Notes under the pieces: model-generated
Seen by the model: only the letters and a program-made list of their open reading frames with translations
What the model was told of the DNA's origin: nothing
The model's database searches: none
NCBI RefSeq assembly: GCF_004154955.1
Contig: NZ_CP011524.1
Coordinates: 2,480,001-2,544,000 of the forward strand
Origin: Intestinimonas butyriciproducens
GTDB lineage: Bacteria > Bacillota > Clostridia > Oscillospirales > Oscillospiraceae
Length of the DNA: 64,000 nucleotides
Direction: 5' to 3'
Program-made: the position numbers and the translations under genes
In this document: piece after piece, positions 16,380 to 25,307 of the stretch
How the letters are laid out: every line of letters begins with the position of its first letter
How positions within the stretch are numbered: position 1 is the stretch's first letter

Positions 16380-17072
16380 ATGCGTATGCGGAAAAAGCCC
16401 AATCTCATCCCCCGGATGGAGCGGTGCGCGGAATACCTGATTACAGACCCGGAGGCCTGGCGGGGCCGCTGGCGGGAAAAGCTGTCTCCAAACTGCGCGC
16501 TGCGGCTGGAACTGGGCTGCGGCAAGGGCCGCTTCACCTGCGAGACGGCGGCGGCTGAGCCGGACGTCCTCTTTGTGGCCGTGGAGCGCGTCCCCGACGC
16601 AATGGTCATCGCCATGGAGCGCGCCAAGGCGGTGGGGCTTGCAAACGTCTTTTTTATCGACGCCGACGTGGCCTGTCTGCGTGACTACTTCTCTCTCGAC
16701 GAAGTGGAGCGGATCTACATCAACTTCTGCGACCCCTGGCCTACCAACCGTCACGCCAAACGTCGCCTCACCCATCCCGGTTTTCTGGAGCTCTACCGCC
16801 ATGTCCTCCGTGACGGCGGCGAGATCCACTTCAAAACCGACAACAGCGGTCTCTTTGAGTGGTCCCTCTTCCAGTTTCCCAGGGCGGATTACGCTCTCTC
16901 AGAGGTGACGCGAGACCTCCATGGCGGGGGGATACGAGGCGTAATGACCGACTATGAAGAGAAATTTCACAGCCTGGGCACTCCCATCAACCGCTGTGTC
17001 GCGACTAAGCTCCACCGGGAGCCGGAGCTTCCCGAGGAGAACGCCACTCCGGAGGAAATGCCGCTTCCATAA
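16380..17072 (+). CDS. trmB: tRNA (guanine-N7-)-methyltransferase
   Basis: 230 residues that methylate G46 of tRNA using SAM. Typical start MRMRKKPN, SAM loop ELGCGKGRFT, VERVPDAMV, and the signature NFCDPWPTNRHAKRRLTHP with FLELYRHVL following, then HFKTDN. Length fits the family. GGAGG lies 11 bases upstream of the ATG. A GC-rich terminator follows directly. Confidence 0.96.
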   Translation: MRMRKKPNLIPRMERCAEYLITDPEAWRGRWREKLSPNCALRLELGCGKGRFTCETAAAEPDVLFVAVERVPDAMVIAMERAKAVGLANVFFIDADVACLRDYFSLDEVERIYINFCDPWPTNRHAKRRLTHPGFLELYRHVLRDGGEIHFKTDNSGLFEWSLFQFPRADYALSEVTRDLHGGGIRGVMTDYEEKFHSLGTPINRCVATKLHREPELPEENATPEEMPLP

Positions 17073-17076
17073 GGGA

Positions 17077-17112
17077 ACCGCCCCGACCGCAACAGCGGTC
17101 GGGGCGGTTTTT
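17077..17112 (+). terminator. Intrinsic terminator of trmB
   Basis: 14-bp perfect stem (17077-17090 with 17095-17108), AACA loop, five T. Confidence 0.88.
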
Positions 17113-17120
17113 GCTTGTTT

Positions 17121-17393
17121 TCACCTGTCCTGTCGCGGGACCAGCGTTACATATACCCGATCGCCCGGCCCCTTTCCGATCCGGCGGCGGATCTCTTTCC
17201 GCACGCCGAGGATATGGCTCGGCGTCCCCATGCGGACCAGGCTTCCCTCATAGGCAACTCCGTCAAAAGTGGCGCGGACGGGTACGCGCCCTCTCCCAAA
17301 TTCGGCTTTTACATCAAAGGGGATCTCCACGTAAGCCCCATCGATCCCATCCACCTTTTGAATGACCGCCTCAAAGGCGTAACTCCGCTCCAT
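17121..17393 (-). CDS. DUF1905 domain protein
   Basis: 90 residues. [20 protein letters not shown] followed by [14 protein letters not shown] and [14 protein letters not shown] is the standard DUF1905 pattern: a small beta-barrel with a C-terminal helix that often precedes a bacteriocin-protection YdeI domain, absent here. Function is unknown. ATG 17393 is preferred; a GTG nine codons earlier lies within the ribosome-binding region. The convergent trmB terminator ends eight bases from its stop codon. Confidence 0.82.
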   Translation of the reverse strand: MERSYAFEAVIQKVDGIDGAYVEIPFDVKAEFGRGRVPVRATFDGVAYEGSLVRMGTPSHILGVRKEIRRRIGKGPGDRVYVTLVPRQDR

Positions 17394-17754
17394 TTTGCCG
17401 CCGTACTCCTCTCCGTTCACACATTCTTTAAATGTTATTCAAACTTCATCCAACCTTTTCCCTCCCCGGTGTGCTATCCTATACTTACAGCAAAGCTCCG
17501 GCATCAACTACTGCCTCCCGCTGTGGGGCAGACAAGCAGCAACACAGTCATGTGTTTCTATATATCATTCCACTTCCTCCTCTCTTTTTTCTCTTTCTCT
17601 CTGTGAAACCGGCTCCGCCTAAAAGGCGGAGCCGGTTTCACAGGTTTCATAGTTTGTTTTGGGCGCTCGCCCCGGCAGGCGGCGCGCCTCTGATTTCCAA
17701 AAACGTAAAGGGCCGCCGGATCTCCGGCGGCCCCTCTCAATTGAGATGTCTATT
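17394..17754. other. Intergenic region with two hairpins
   Basis: Roughly 360 bp. It holds a perfect 18-bp-arm palindrome (17602-17619 with 17625-17642) without a T-run, and the flotillin terminator at 17699-17733. No convincing coding frame is seen. Confidence 0.5.
17699..17733 (-). terminator. Terminator of the NfeD-flotillin operon
   Basis: Minus-strand 10-bp GC stem (17733-17724 with 17719-17710) followed by TTTACGTTTTT. Confidence 0.7.
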
Positions 17755-19362
17755 TTATGTTTCGCTCTTCTCCCCGGCCGTGCCGGGCTCCTCTTCCTTC
17801 TTGGTCTTATTATCTACCTCCAGATGGACCTTGCTGGTGGTCTTCGCCTCGAAGGTATTGGCCCGCATGACCTCGGTCATATCAAAGCCGATGGTATCCT
17901 TCAGCGCCTCGTTGACCGCCTTCAGGGCGCCCACCGTATAGCGTGCCACATCTGCTGCGCCGGCGCTCTCGCCGCTCTCCCCGGAGCCGCCGCCGATGAT
18001 GGTGATGTTGCCGATCTTGCTCATGGGTTCCGCCACCGCCGCGGCGATCTCCGGCAGCTTCTCAATGACCATCTGGAGCTTACCGGCATCGTTCATCTTG
18101 GCCAGCGCTTCCGCCTTTTTCTCCAGGGCTTCTGCCTCCGCCAGGCCCATCTGACGGACCGCCTCCGCCTGGGCCTCGCCCTGCTTGGCGGTGATCTCCG
18201 CCTGGGCCAGACCTTCCTGTTTGATGCGCTCGGCCTGGGCCACGGCGTCCAGCTTCTTGGCCTCGGCCTGCGCAGCGGCGTCCAGGCGGCGGGCCTCGGC
18301 GTCAGCCTCGGCCTTCAGGATAGCGGCCACCTTCTGGGCCTCAGCGGCCAGACGGGCCCGCTCCTTCTCTGCCTGTGAGGGCTTCACCACCGTCTCCAGC
18401 AGCTCTGCCTCCTTGCGCTCTGCCTTTTTCTTGGCCAGTTCGATGTTTTTCTCCTCCGCAGCGATCTGGATCTGGATCTCTGCCTCGCGGACTTCCCGGG
18501 CACGCTGTTCTTTCAGCACGTTGGCATCCATCTCAGCGTTGGTCACGTCCTTCATGGTCACGTTCTGCTGGATGGAATAGGCTGCATCGGAGACCGCCTT
18601 TGTGGTCTGGCGCTCCCGCTCGAAGTTCAGCTTCTTGATGTCGGCTTCCTTTTGGGCCTCAGCCATGCGGGCTTCGGCCTCCAGTCGGGCCTGCTCGCCA
18701 GCCCGCTTGGCCTCGGAGGTCTTGATCATGCTCTCTTTGATGGCCTCGGCCTGGGCGATCTCAGCATCCCGCTTGACGGCCGCGATCTGAGGCTTGGAGA
18801 GGGCCTCGAAGTAACCGTTCTGATCTCCGATCCCCTTGATGGTAAAGCTCTTGAGCTCCAGGCCCAGCTCCTTGAGCTGCTCCTCCGCCACCTCCTTGAC
18901 CCGCTCGGAGAAGGTCTTGCGGTCCTTATAGAGCTGTTCGGCGGTCATATCGGCAATGATTTCGCGCAGGCGCCCCTCACAGACGTCCCGCGCCGTATCC
19001 ACAATGTGCTGGCGGGTCTCGGACTCCTTGCCGCAGTTGAACTGCTCCACCGCGGAGCGGATCATGGCCTGATCGTTTTTGATCTTGACCACCACGGTGC
19101 CGTTGGCCTCGATGGGCACCGCGTCGGCGGTAAGAGTGCCCTGCATATTGACGTCAAAGCTCATGTTCTCCAGGGTCACATAGTCGATGCGCTGCAGCAC
19201 CGGAATAACGATGACGCCGCCGCCGGTGATGACCTTTGCTTTGCCCAGTCCCGTGACGATGGCCGCCTTGTCCGCAGGCACCTTGCGCCAGGTAGAGAGG
19301 ATGCAGATGAGGATCAGAATGACGACTGCTGCGATGATACCTGCCGTGATCACATACTCCAT
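17755..19362 (-). CDS. floT: Flotillin (SPFH-domain membrane scaffold)
   Basis: 535 residues: one N-terminal membrane anchor (VITAGIIAAVVILILICIL), an SPFH/PHB domain (~30-200), then a long Ala/Glu/Lys coiled coil (~200-440) with the EA-repeat typical of flotillins, and a C-terminal region with a glycine loop (IIGGGSGESGESAG). Flotillins organise membrane microdomains and affect fluidity and signalling. It lies 17 bp after the NfeD-type gene, the usual yuaF-floT pairing, and shares its terminator. Confidence 0.95.
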   Translation of the reverse strand: MEYVITAGIIAAVVILILICILSTWRKVPADKAAIVTGLGKAKVITGGGVIVIPVLQRIDYVTLENMSFDVNMQGTLTADAVPIEANGTVVVKIKNDQAMIRSAVEQFNCGKESETRQHIVDTARDVCEGRLREIIADMTAEQLYKDRKTFSERVKEVAEEQLKELGLELKSFTIKGIGDQNGYFEALSKPQIAAVKRDAEIAQAEAIKESMIKTSEAKRAGEQARLEAEARMAEAQKEADIKKLNFERERQTTKAVSDAAYSIQQNVTMKDVTNAEMDANVLKEQRAREVREAEIQIQIAAEEKNIELAKKKAERKEAELLETVVKPSQAEKERARLAAEAQKVAAILKAEADAEARRLDAAAQAEAKKLDAVAQAERIKQEGLAQAEITAKQGEAQAEAVRQMGLAEAEALEKKAEALAKMNDAGKLQMVIEKLPEIAAAVAEPMSKIGNITIIGGGSGESGESAGAADVARYTVGALKAVNEALKDTIGFDMTEVMRANTFEAKTTSKVHLEVDNKTKKEEEPGTAGEKSET

Positions 19363-19379
19363 GCTTTTGGTTCCCCCTT

Positions 19380-20024
19380 TTATTTTTGTTCTTCTCTATT
19401 CTCCAGCGGACGCACCAAGCACAGGCCCTTGCCCGCATCTACGTCCACAATGGATACCTCTGTTCCCACGGGGATCTTCTCCACCCCCTCCACAGGCCGG
19501 GCGTCATACGACACAAGACTCCCTGTGGCGCTGAGGGCGCGGATGGTGCCGGTAAAATCGCTCCGGGCCTCCAACTGCACAGTGGCCCGCTGCCCCCGAA
19601 GGGCCCGTATATTGGTGGCATACGGCCGATTGCGCTTCAGGGGCCGGATGACGAACCACCCCAGCAAAAATCCGGCGAACACGCCGGCCTGGAGCGCCAG
19701 TATCACGGCCCACGGCGCGGGCAGCTTTCCCAGAAGCAGGCGTCCCACCGCACCAAAGACCACTGCCGTCAGCGAAAGGGTCATCAGGTTCACAGGGAGC
19801 TTTCCATACCCTGCGTCTACCGCCGGGTCCACGTCCGTGGCCAGGTCTGCATCCATATCCGGGACCGGGTCTATGTCCATATCCGGGTCTATATCAAAAT
19901 CCGCATCCGCATCCAGATCCGTACCGCCACCCAGCGCGCCGCCGATCACGCCCGTAACCATATTCAATACTGGCACTACAAATCCGCCCACAATAAAGCA
20001 GTTGAACAGGGTGTGCAGGTCCAC
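19380..20024 (-). CDS. NfeD-type membrane protein with an Asp-rich stretch
   Basis: 214 residues, GTG start (20024) with GGGGAG just upstream. N-terminal hydrophobic segment (~8-32), then ~36 residues with regular Asp spacing (DLDADADFDIDPDMDID and so on), two membrane segments (~78-125), and a C-terminal OB-fold-like part (RGQRATVQLEARSDFTGTIRAL ... VGTEVSIVDVDAG). NfeD partners stabilise flotillins in microdomains. The acidic linker could bind divalent cations; that is inference. First gene of a two-gene operon. Confidence 0.85.
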   Translation of the reverse strand: MDLHTLFNCFIVGGFVVPVLNMVTGVIGGALGGGTDLDADADFDIDPDMDIDPVPDMDADLATDVDPAVDAGYGKLPVNLMTLSLTAVVFGAVGRLLLGKLPAPWAVILALQAGVFAGFLLGWFVIRPLKRNRPYATNIRALRGQRATVQLEARSDFTGTIRALSATGSLVSYDARPVEGVEKIPVGTEVSIVDVDAGKGLCLVRPLENREEQK

Positions 20025-20238
20025 AGTCTCCCCTCCCCTCTTATCTACTATATCGAATCAAAGGCCCGCCATGTTACAATTCGCATAAATTTCTCTTCCA
20101 TGGGAGCAGTGTATCATAGCCGCCGGCGCTCCGTCCAGTCCCCTGGACGCCATTGGCAACGCCCGAGCGCTCTTTTTCGCCCGTTTTTTCCCGCTTTGGT
20201 CGCCCTATGACCGGATACATTGCCTTTTTTTCGGTGAA

Positions 20239-20280
20239 GGCAGAGGCCCCCGCCGTATCCAACCGGCGGGGGCCTCTGCC
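20239..20280. terminator. Terminator-like hairpin downstream of the chromate transporter genes
   Basis: Perfect 17-bp GC stem (20239-20255 with 20264-20280), 8-nt loop, no T-run. Confidence 0.5.
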
Positions 20281-20304
20281 TGTGCTCGTATGGGATTGTC
20301 CGGA

Positions 20305-20856
20305 TCAGAGTCCGATTATCGGAAGGACCCAGCCGTACAAACCAGCGCCCAGTACGCCGCAGACGATCAGGGTAATGATGGGATTTATCTTGAACTTCCA
20401 GACCATAGCCAGTGCGATGGCGAAGAAGATCAGGCTGTATACGCTGGTGATAGAGATCTTCGCCACCGACAGACAGGATGCCGCGATCAGCCCGATGACC
20501 ACCGGCCTGATCCCGGAGAGGGCGTTCTTCAGGTGAATATTGTCCTTAAATTTTGTAAAGTAGACAGACACGATCAGGGCCAAGATAAAGGGGACCAGGA
20601 GGGTACAAATGGAGCAGATGATCCCGCCCGGGATCCCAAACAGGTTATAGCCTACAAAGGTAGAGGAGTTTACCGCGATCGGGCCGGGTGTCATCTCCGC
20701 AATGGCCACGATGTTGACAAAGTCATCCGGCTTGATCCAGCCGTGGCCGTCCACCACCTCCCGCTGGATAAAGGCCAGGACGGCATATCCCCCGCCGAAG
20801 GAGAAAGCGCCGATTTTTAAGAAGGAAAAGCAGACCTTCAGCAGCAGTTCCATCAT
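20305..20856 (-). CDS. Chromate transporter, second half-size subunit
   Basis: 183 residues, half-length CHR-family membrane protein. Motifs FLKIGAFSFGGGYAVLAFIQ and EMTPGPIAVNSSTFVGY are the family signature (FGGG and TPGP). Split CHR proteins work as a heterodimer of two inverted halves exporting chromate or a similar oxyanion; the natural substrate in gut clostridia is not known. Its ATG overlaps the stop codon of the first half gene by four bases, so translation is coupled. Confidence 0.92.
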   Translation of the reverse strand: MMELLLKVCFSFLKIGAFSFGGGYAVLAFIQREVVDGHGWIKPDDFVNIVAIAEMTPGPIAVNSSTFVGYNLFGIPGGIICSICTLLVPFILALIVSVYFTKFKDNIHLKNALSGIRPVVIGLIAASCLSVAKISITSVYSLIFFAIALAMVWKFKINPIITLIVCGVLGAGLYGWVLPIIGL

Positions 20857-21434
20857 GCTTCATCTCCTCCCTTCCGGTTTTTGCGGGCATCCACAGCCTT
20901 TACCACACGGCCGCGCACAAACAGGCCGTACGCCGCCGCACAGACCACCACAAGGATGGGATGCAGCCCGAACACCGCAATCGCCACAAAGCCGCACAGC
21001 GCCACCACCCAGTTAAAGTACTCGCCCACCTTGGCCGACTTGGCCAGCTTGATGACGGCATACAGGATGAGCGCCACCACTGCGGGCCGGATCCCGTCGA
21101 ATATGTACTGCACCACAGGATAATCCATAATGTTGTTGAACACCACGGCAATCAGCAGGATGATCAAAACGGACGGTGTGGCCGCCCCCAGCACCGCGGC
21201 CAGAGAGCCGGGAGCCCGCGCCACCCGATAACCCACGAATGTGGCGGAGTTGGTGGCCAGAGGGCCAGGCAGGCTGTTGGTGAGTGAAATGGCGTCGAGA
21301 AACTCCTCATCCGTCATCCACCCTTTTGTCTCCACCACCTCTTTCTGGATGATCGGCAGCATGGCGTACCCGCCGCCGATGGTGAACAGGCCGATCTTGA
21401 AAAATACCCAGAAAATTTCTGCTAGTCGCTTCAT
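20853..21434 (-). CDS. Chromate transporter, first half-size subunit
   Basis: 193 residues with the same signature: FFKIGLFTIGGGYAMLPIIQ, then SLTNSLPGPLATNSATFVGY, followed by four to five helices. The start is ATG 21434, since GGGAGG lies seven bases upstream and the ATG at 21449 overlaps that site. The operon is divergent from an Lrp-type regulator gene across a 267-bp AT-rich region, a layout that suggests Lrp-type control of this transporter. Confidence 0.92.
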   Translation of the reverse strand: MKRLAEIFWVFFKIGLFTIGGGYAMLPIIQKEVVETKGWMTDEEFLDAISLTNSLPGPLATNSATFVGYRVARAPGSLAAVLGAATPSVLIILLIAVVFNNIMDYPVVQYIFDGIRPAVVALILYAVIKLAKSAKVGEYFNWVVALCGFVAIAVFGLHPILVVVCAAAYGLFVRGRVVKAVDARKNRKGGDEA

Positions 21435-21701
21435 TTTATTTCCTCCCATCTCATGCCGGAAGCGCCGGCTTTTCTTCTGTTGCCTATCATACTCCCTTTG
21501 ATTTCTATTTGCAAGTATTAGTTTGACTATTTGAAAGGATTTTGCAAAAAATTTGCATGTTTTGTTTATCTCATCTTTCCCTTATGGTCCTTACCCGAAT
21601 TTTTCCGGCGGAACGCACAGTTTATATTGCTTTTTGATTATCTATACCTTACAATATGTAATAAGGTTATCAAATCTGAACGCTTTTTGCAGGAGGCGGC
21701 C

Positions 21702-22160
21702 ATGAGAAGCAGTACATTTGATCAGATCGACCAGCAGATCCTGGACCTGCTGATCGAAAATTCCCGTATCTCCCTCATCGATATCTCAGAGCAGGTGGGG
21801 CTCTCCCGTGTTGCGGTCAAAAACCGGATCGACGCACTGGAAAAGAGCGGCGTCATCGAACAGTACACCGTCATCCTGAATCCGGAGAAGGTGGGACGGA
21901 ACGTCTCCGTATTCTTTGACATCCAGGTAACGCCCTCCGCGCTCCACCAGGTGGCTGATGCGCTGATCGCCGAAGAGGCGGTCACCGACGTGTACCTGAT
22001 GACCGGCGCCAGCAAGCTCCACGTCCACGCCGTGCTGGAGATGAACCAGGACCTGGAGCACTTTGTGCTGGAGAAGCTCTATCCTCTGCCCGGAATAGAG
22101 CGCGTCAGCAGCGACCTGATCGTCTCCCGGATCAAGACCCGCAAAGGGATCCGGGTCTAA
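21702..22160 (+). CDS. Lrp/AsnC-family transcriptional regulator
   Basis: 152 residues: N-terminal HTH (~5-50, DQQILDLLIENSRISLIDIS then VGLSRVAVKNRIDALEKSG) and a C-terminal RAM/ACT-like ligand domain. The start is ATG 21702, with AGGAGG six bases upstream. It faces the chromate transporter operon divergently and is followed after 27 bp by the McrB gene on the same strand, so it may control either side. No ligand can be assigned. Confidence 0.93.
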   Translation: MRSSTFDQIDQQILDLLIENSRISLIDISEQVGLSRVAVKNRIDALEKSGVIEQYTVILNPEKVGRNVSVFFDIQVTPSALHQVADALIAEEAVTDVYLMTGASKLHVHAVLEMNQDLEHFVLEKLYPLPGIERVSSDLIVSRIKTRKGIRV

Positions 22161-22187
22161 CACACCGCCGGAAGGGGAGGACTCTTC

Positions 22188-23861
22188 ATGGAATTCATAT
22201 CCGGTATCGTCTGGAGGAATCTCAACAAGGCAACCTTTGATACGCTCAACAACCGGTCCCCGGGGCAATACGACATCCGCCTGGGCTCCGCCGATTACAG
22301 CGCCTTCTTTGACGGCCTGCCCCGCGAGAACGCCACCAATATAGGCGGTTTCAGCCTGACCGTTCCCCTCACCTCTTTTCCCACCGCCGATACGGGCGCA
22401 TCCACTCCGCTGGTCGTGCGCTATATGGGCAACGACTCCAGCCGCAGGGACTGGAACATCCCCAGCCAGCGCAGCGCCACGGCCTATTCCCTCTGGCGGC
22501 CGGACCGCAGGCTGCCCGACGCCCCGTCAGACAAGAGCTTTCTGGTCCTCTTGAAAACATATTCCGGCAAGTATTACGGACGGCTGATCCTGGCCCGGGA
22601 ACTTGATTATCTGCCTGAGGACCTGAAGGATCTCCTGCTCTCCAACGAGCGGGGCTGTCGGATGCTGGCTACAGCCTCTCCCCAGGCCCTCGATCTCTAT
22701 CTGACCCTGCTGCGGGAGTACAATGTCCTTCTGTATGGCCCTCCCGGCACCGGAAAGACCTTTCTCATGCAGGAGGTCAAGCGTCTGTTCGAACGGGACG
22801 GCGCGCTGTGGACCTTCCAGGATACCTTGGAGTACGGCTCCTCCGAGGCACCCATGATCTCCGCGGTGGACCCGACCCAGGCGGGGCATTCCAGGACCAT
22901 CTGGACCACCATCCATCAGAGCTATTCCTATGAGGAATTCATTCTGGGGGTGACGACCGCCTCCGACAGCCATACGCTTCTCAAGATCACTCCACGGCCC
23001 GGTATCCTGCTGGAACTCACCGAGTTTGCCCGTCAGCCCGGCTGCCGCTCCCTGCTCCTGGCCGACGAGATCAACCGCGGCAATGTCTCCAGACTGTTCG
23101 GAGAATTCATCACCTGTATGGAGCCGGACAAGCGGCTGGACGAGGACGGCGGCGAGACCCCCACCACGGTCTCCGTTCGCCTTCCTTACCTTCAGGAGGG
23201 GGAGGTGCTCCCCGTTCCGGCCCCCGGCACGCCTCTGGTCTTCCGCAACCCCATGCGGATGCCCAAGCACGTATACACTCTGGCCAGCATGAACTCTGTG
23301 GACAGCTCCACCAATCCTCTGGACAGTGCGCTGGGGCGGCGCTTCTTCCGCTATGAGGTCCGCCCGGACGCCGTGCTGCTCTCCGCACATCTGGGCGTCA
23401 GCGCCGGAGACCGCCGCTTCACCCCCGGCGCGGTTGCCTCCGACCCCGTGGCCATCAAGCGTCTGGCCTTTCTCTTCTGGTCCTTCCTCAATGAGAAGAT
23501 CGCCCTCTTTGCAGGCTGCGACTATCGGCTCGGGCACTCCTATCTGTGGCCCCTCGCCTCCGCCGAGACCGGGGCGCAGGCCCTGACCGCCTTTTCCAGC
23601 GCGGTGCGGCACAAGCTGATCCCCCAGCTCCGGGAAATCTTTTCCGCCCGACCCGAGCAGCTCATTCATCTGCTCCAGCTCAGAAAGCCCTCCCCCATCC
23701 GGCTCCTGGAGCCCGACGCGCTGGACGAGGAGCTAGGGGCTTCCGCCGCCATTTTGTGGGACGGTCTCTTTTCCTGTTCCGATGCAAGGCTCTCGGAATG
23801 GGTCCTGCGCCTCCTCATGGAGCATGGGGCCGCCGAGCCGTCTCCCGCGGGCGGCGTTTGA
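22188..23861 (+). CDS. mcrB: McrB-like AAA+ GTPase of a modification-dependent restriction system
   Basis: 557 residues. A ~165-residue N-terminal domain of unknown fold (probably the modified-base reader) precedes the McrB-type AAA+ module: Walker A LLYGPPGTGKTF (~181-192), Walker B LLLADEINRGNVSRLFGE, sensor-type TLASMNSVDSSTNPLD and ALGRRF arginine finger. McrB binds methylated DNA, forms rings and drives McrC cleavage with GTP. The MNSVD segment stands where McrB has MNTAD. The next gene is its McrC partner, 8 bp downstream. The reader domain does not resemble EcoMcrB in what I can see, so the recognised base is unknown. Confidence 0.9.
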   Translation: MEFISGIVWRNLNKATFDTLNNRSPGQYDIRLGSADYSAFFDGLPRENATNIGGFSLTVPLTSFPTADTGASTPLVVRYMGNDSSRRDWNIPSQRSATAYSLWRPDRRLPDAPSDKSFLVLLKTYSGKYYGRLILARELDYLPEDLKDLLLSNERGCRMLATASPQALDLYLTLLREYNVLLYGPPGTGKTFLMQEVKRLFERDGALWTFQDTLEYGSSEAPMISAVDPTQAGHSRTIWTTIHQSYSYEEFILGVTTASDSHTLLKITPRPGILLELTEFARQPGCRSLLLADEINRGNVSRLFGEFITCMEPDKRLDEDGGETPTTVSVRLPYLQEGEVLPVPAPGTPLVFRNPMRMPKHVYTLASMNSVDSSTNPLDSALGRRFFRYEVRPDAVLLSAHLGVSAGDRRFTPGAVASDPVAIKRLAFLFWSFLNEKIALFAGCDYRLGHSYLWPLASAETGAQALTAFSSAVRHKLIPQLREIFSARPEQLIHLLQLRKPSPIRLLEPDALDEELGASAAILWDGLFSCSDARLSEWVLRLLMEHGAAEPSPAGGV

Positions 23862-23869
23862 GGCACGTC

Positions 23870-25162
23870 ATGGTCCAGATCACAGTTTGGGAGCACCAGG
23901 ATTTTCTCTGGCCCGCCTCGGACAGAGACGTAGCCCTCCGTCTGCCGGGAATCGTCTCCACCAAAAACAAGGAACTGAAGCGGGCGCTCCGCCTGTCCCG
24001 GGACCCCATCTCCCTGAGGCAGGGATCGGGGGGCCTCCTTCTCCGGTTTGCCGGTGTGGCCGGTATCCTGAACCTCGTGGGCTATGAGTTTGAGATTATC
24101 CCCAAATTTTCCTTCCGGCAGTCGGCCTCCTGGCAGAACGGCTTTTTCCATATGCTCAGCATCGCCGAGTACGGGCACATCAGCTTTGAGCGGAGCCGGC
24201 ACATGGGGCGTGGCGCGCTGAGCTTCTGCGACCACATCGCCCTGGCCTTTCTGGAGTCCGTAGAGCCGGCGCTGCAAAAGGGGCCCATCTGCGCCTATCG
24301 CGCCGCCGTTTCTCAGGGGCGCTATCTGAGGGGCCGCCTCCTTCTGCCGGAACAGATGCGCATGCTGCTCACGCATCCGGGCGAGGTCGTCTCCGAGCAC
24401 GACGTTTTTTCTCCGGACAACGCCTTTCAATATCTGCTCTTTTGGAGCACCGCCTGGCTGGCCCGCCATGTCCGCAGCCAGGTCCTGCGCCGCCGGCTGG
24501 AGCGGGTCGTTTCCCTTCTGCCCAAGCCGGAGCACCATTACAGGCTCCCGGTCCACGCCGCGCTTCCGGCCCAGTACAGCCGCTACCGGGCCGCCCTTGA
24601 AATCGGCAACCTCATCGCAGGCGGGGCCTCCGCAGTCCTCCAAGATCAGGGCTCCTCCGGCTACGGCTTTCTTTTCAACACAGAGCGGACCTATGAGAAA
24701 TTTCTGGAGCGGATGCTCCAGCGCATTGCCCGGCGGCACACAGACTGGTCCGTCACGGCCCAGCGCACCGCGGCGCTCGGCCATCCGGAGGGCGCCGGCT
24801 CCGTGCTGTTTACCCGCCCGGACAACACGCTTACGATCCAGGGGATGGTCACAGCCCTGATCGACGCCAAGTACAAGTGTGATCTCGCCGGACATGGCCC
24901 TCTGCGTCAGCCCCGATCCGGGGACTACTACCAGATGCTTGCCTCTCTCATTGCCCACGGTTGCGCCCAGGCTCTGCTGGTCGTCCCCAGCGAGGGGGAC
25001 CTTGGCGGAGAGCCGCCTCTTCTGACCTGGACCACGGCGTCCGGGGAAACCATCTGGCGGACGGGACTGCTGCGCTGGGACATCTCCGATCTGAGTACAA
25101 AGTCCGCCCTTCTTGCCGCCCAGAACGCGCTGGAAGCACAGTTGCTGGCCTTTCTTTTCTAG
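23870..25162 (+). CDS. mcrC: McrC-like nuclease subunit
   Basis: 430 residues. The N-terminal region (VWEHQDF...LVGYEFEIIPKF) and LLSIAEYG-like segment match McrC proteins. The C-terminal half carries a PD-(D/E)xK core: ALIDAKYK (Asp and Lys), followed by DYYQMLASLIAH with the Gln-x-x-x-Tyr-type helix. McrC is the endonuclease stimulated by McrB. The ATG at 23870 follows the McrB stop by eight bases; a TTG four codons upstream, overlapping that stop, is an alternative. A strong terminator lies at 25237-25272. Confidence 0.9.
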   Translation: MVQITVWEHQDFLWPASDRDVALRLPGIVSTKNKELKRALRLSRDPISLRQGSGGLLLRFAGVAGILNLVGYEFEIIPKFSFRQSASWQNGFFHMLSIAEYGHISFERSRHMGRGALSFCDHIALAFLESVEPALQKGPICAYRAAVSQGRYLRGRLLLPEQMRMLLTHPGEVVSEHDVFSPDNAFQYLLFWSTAWLARHVRSQVLRRRLERVVSLLPKPEHHYRLPVHAALPAQYSRYRAALEIGNLIAGGASAVLQDQGSSGYGFLFNTERTYEKFLERMLQRIARRHTDWSVTAQRTAALGHPEGAGSVLFTRPDNTLTIQGMVTALIDAKYKCDLAGHGPLRQPRSGDYYQMLASLIAHGCAQALLVVPSEGDLGGEPPLLTWTTASGETIWRTGLLRWDISDLSTKSALLAAQNALEAQLLAFLF

Positions 25163-25236
25163 GTCCGGGCCGCAGCGGCACGTCCCGAATCACATACAGC
25201 GCGCTGCTCCTCAGGCCGGCTCTGGGGGCAGATAAA

Positions 25237-25272
25237 AGCGGCGGTCCGTCCGGGACCGCCGCTCTCTTTTTT
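25237..25272 (+). terminator. Intrinsic terminator of the McrBC operon
   Basis: 11-bp stem (25237-25247 with 25253-25263), 5-nt loop, then CTCTTTTTT. Confidence 0.85.
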
Positions 25273-25307
25273 GCTGCCCGCAGCCGCACGGGCGGGATGG
25301 GCATGGT

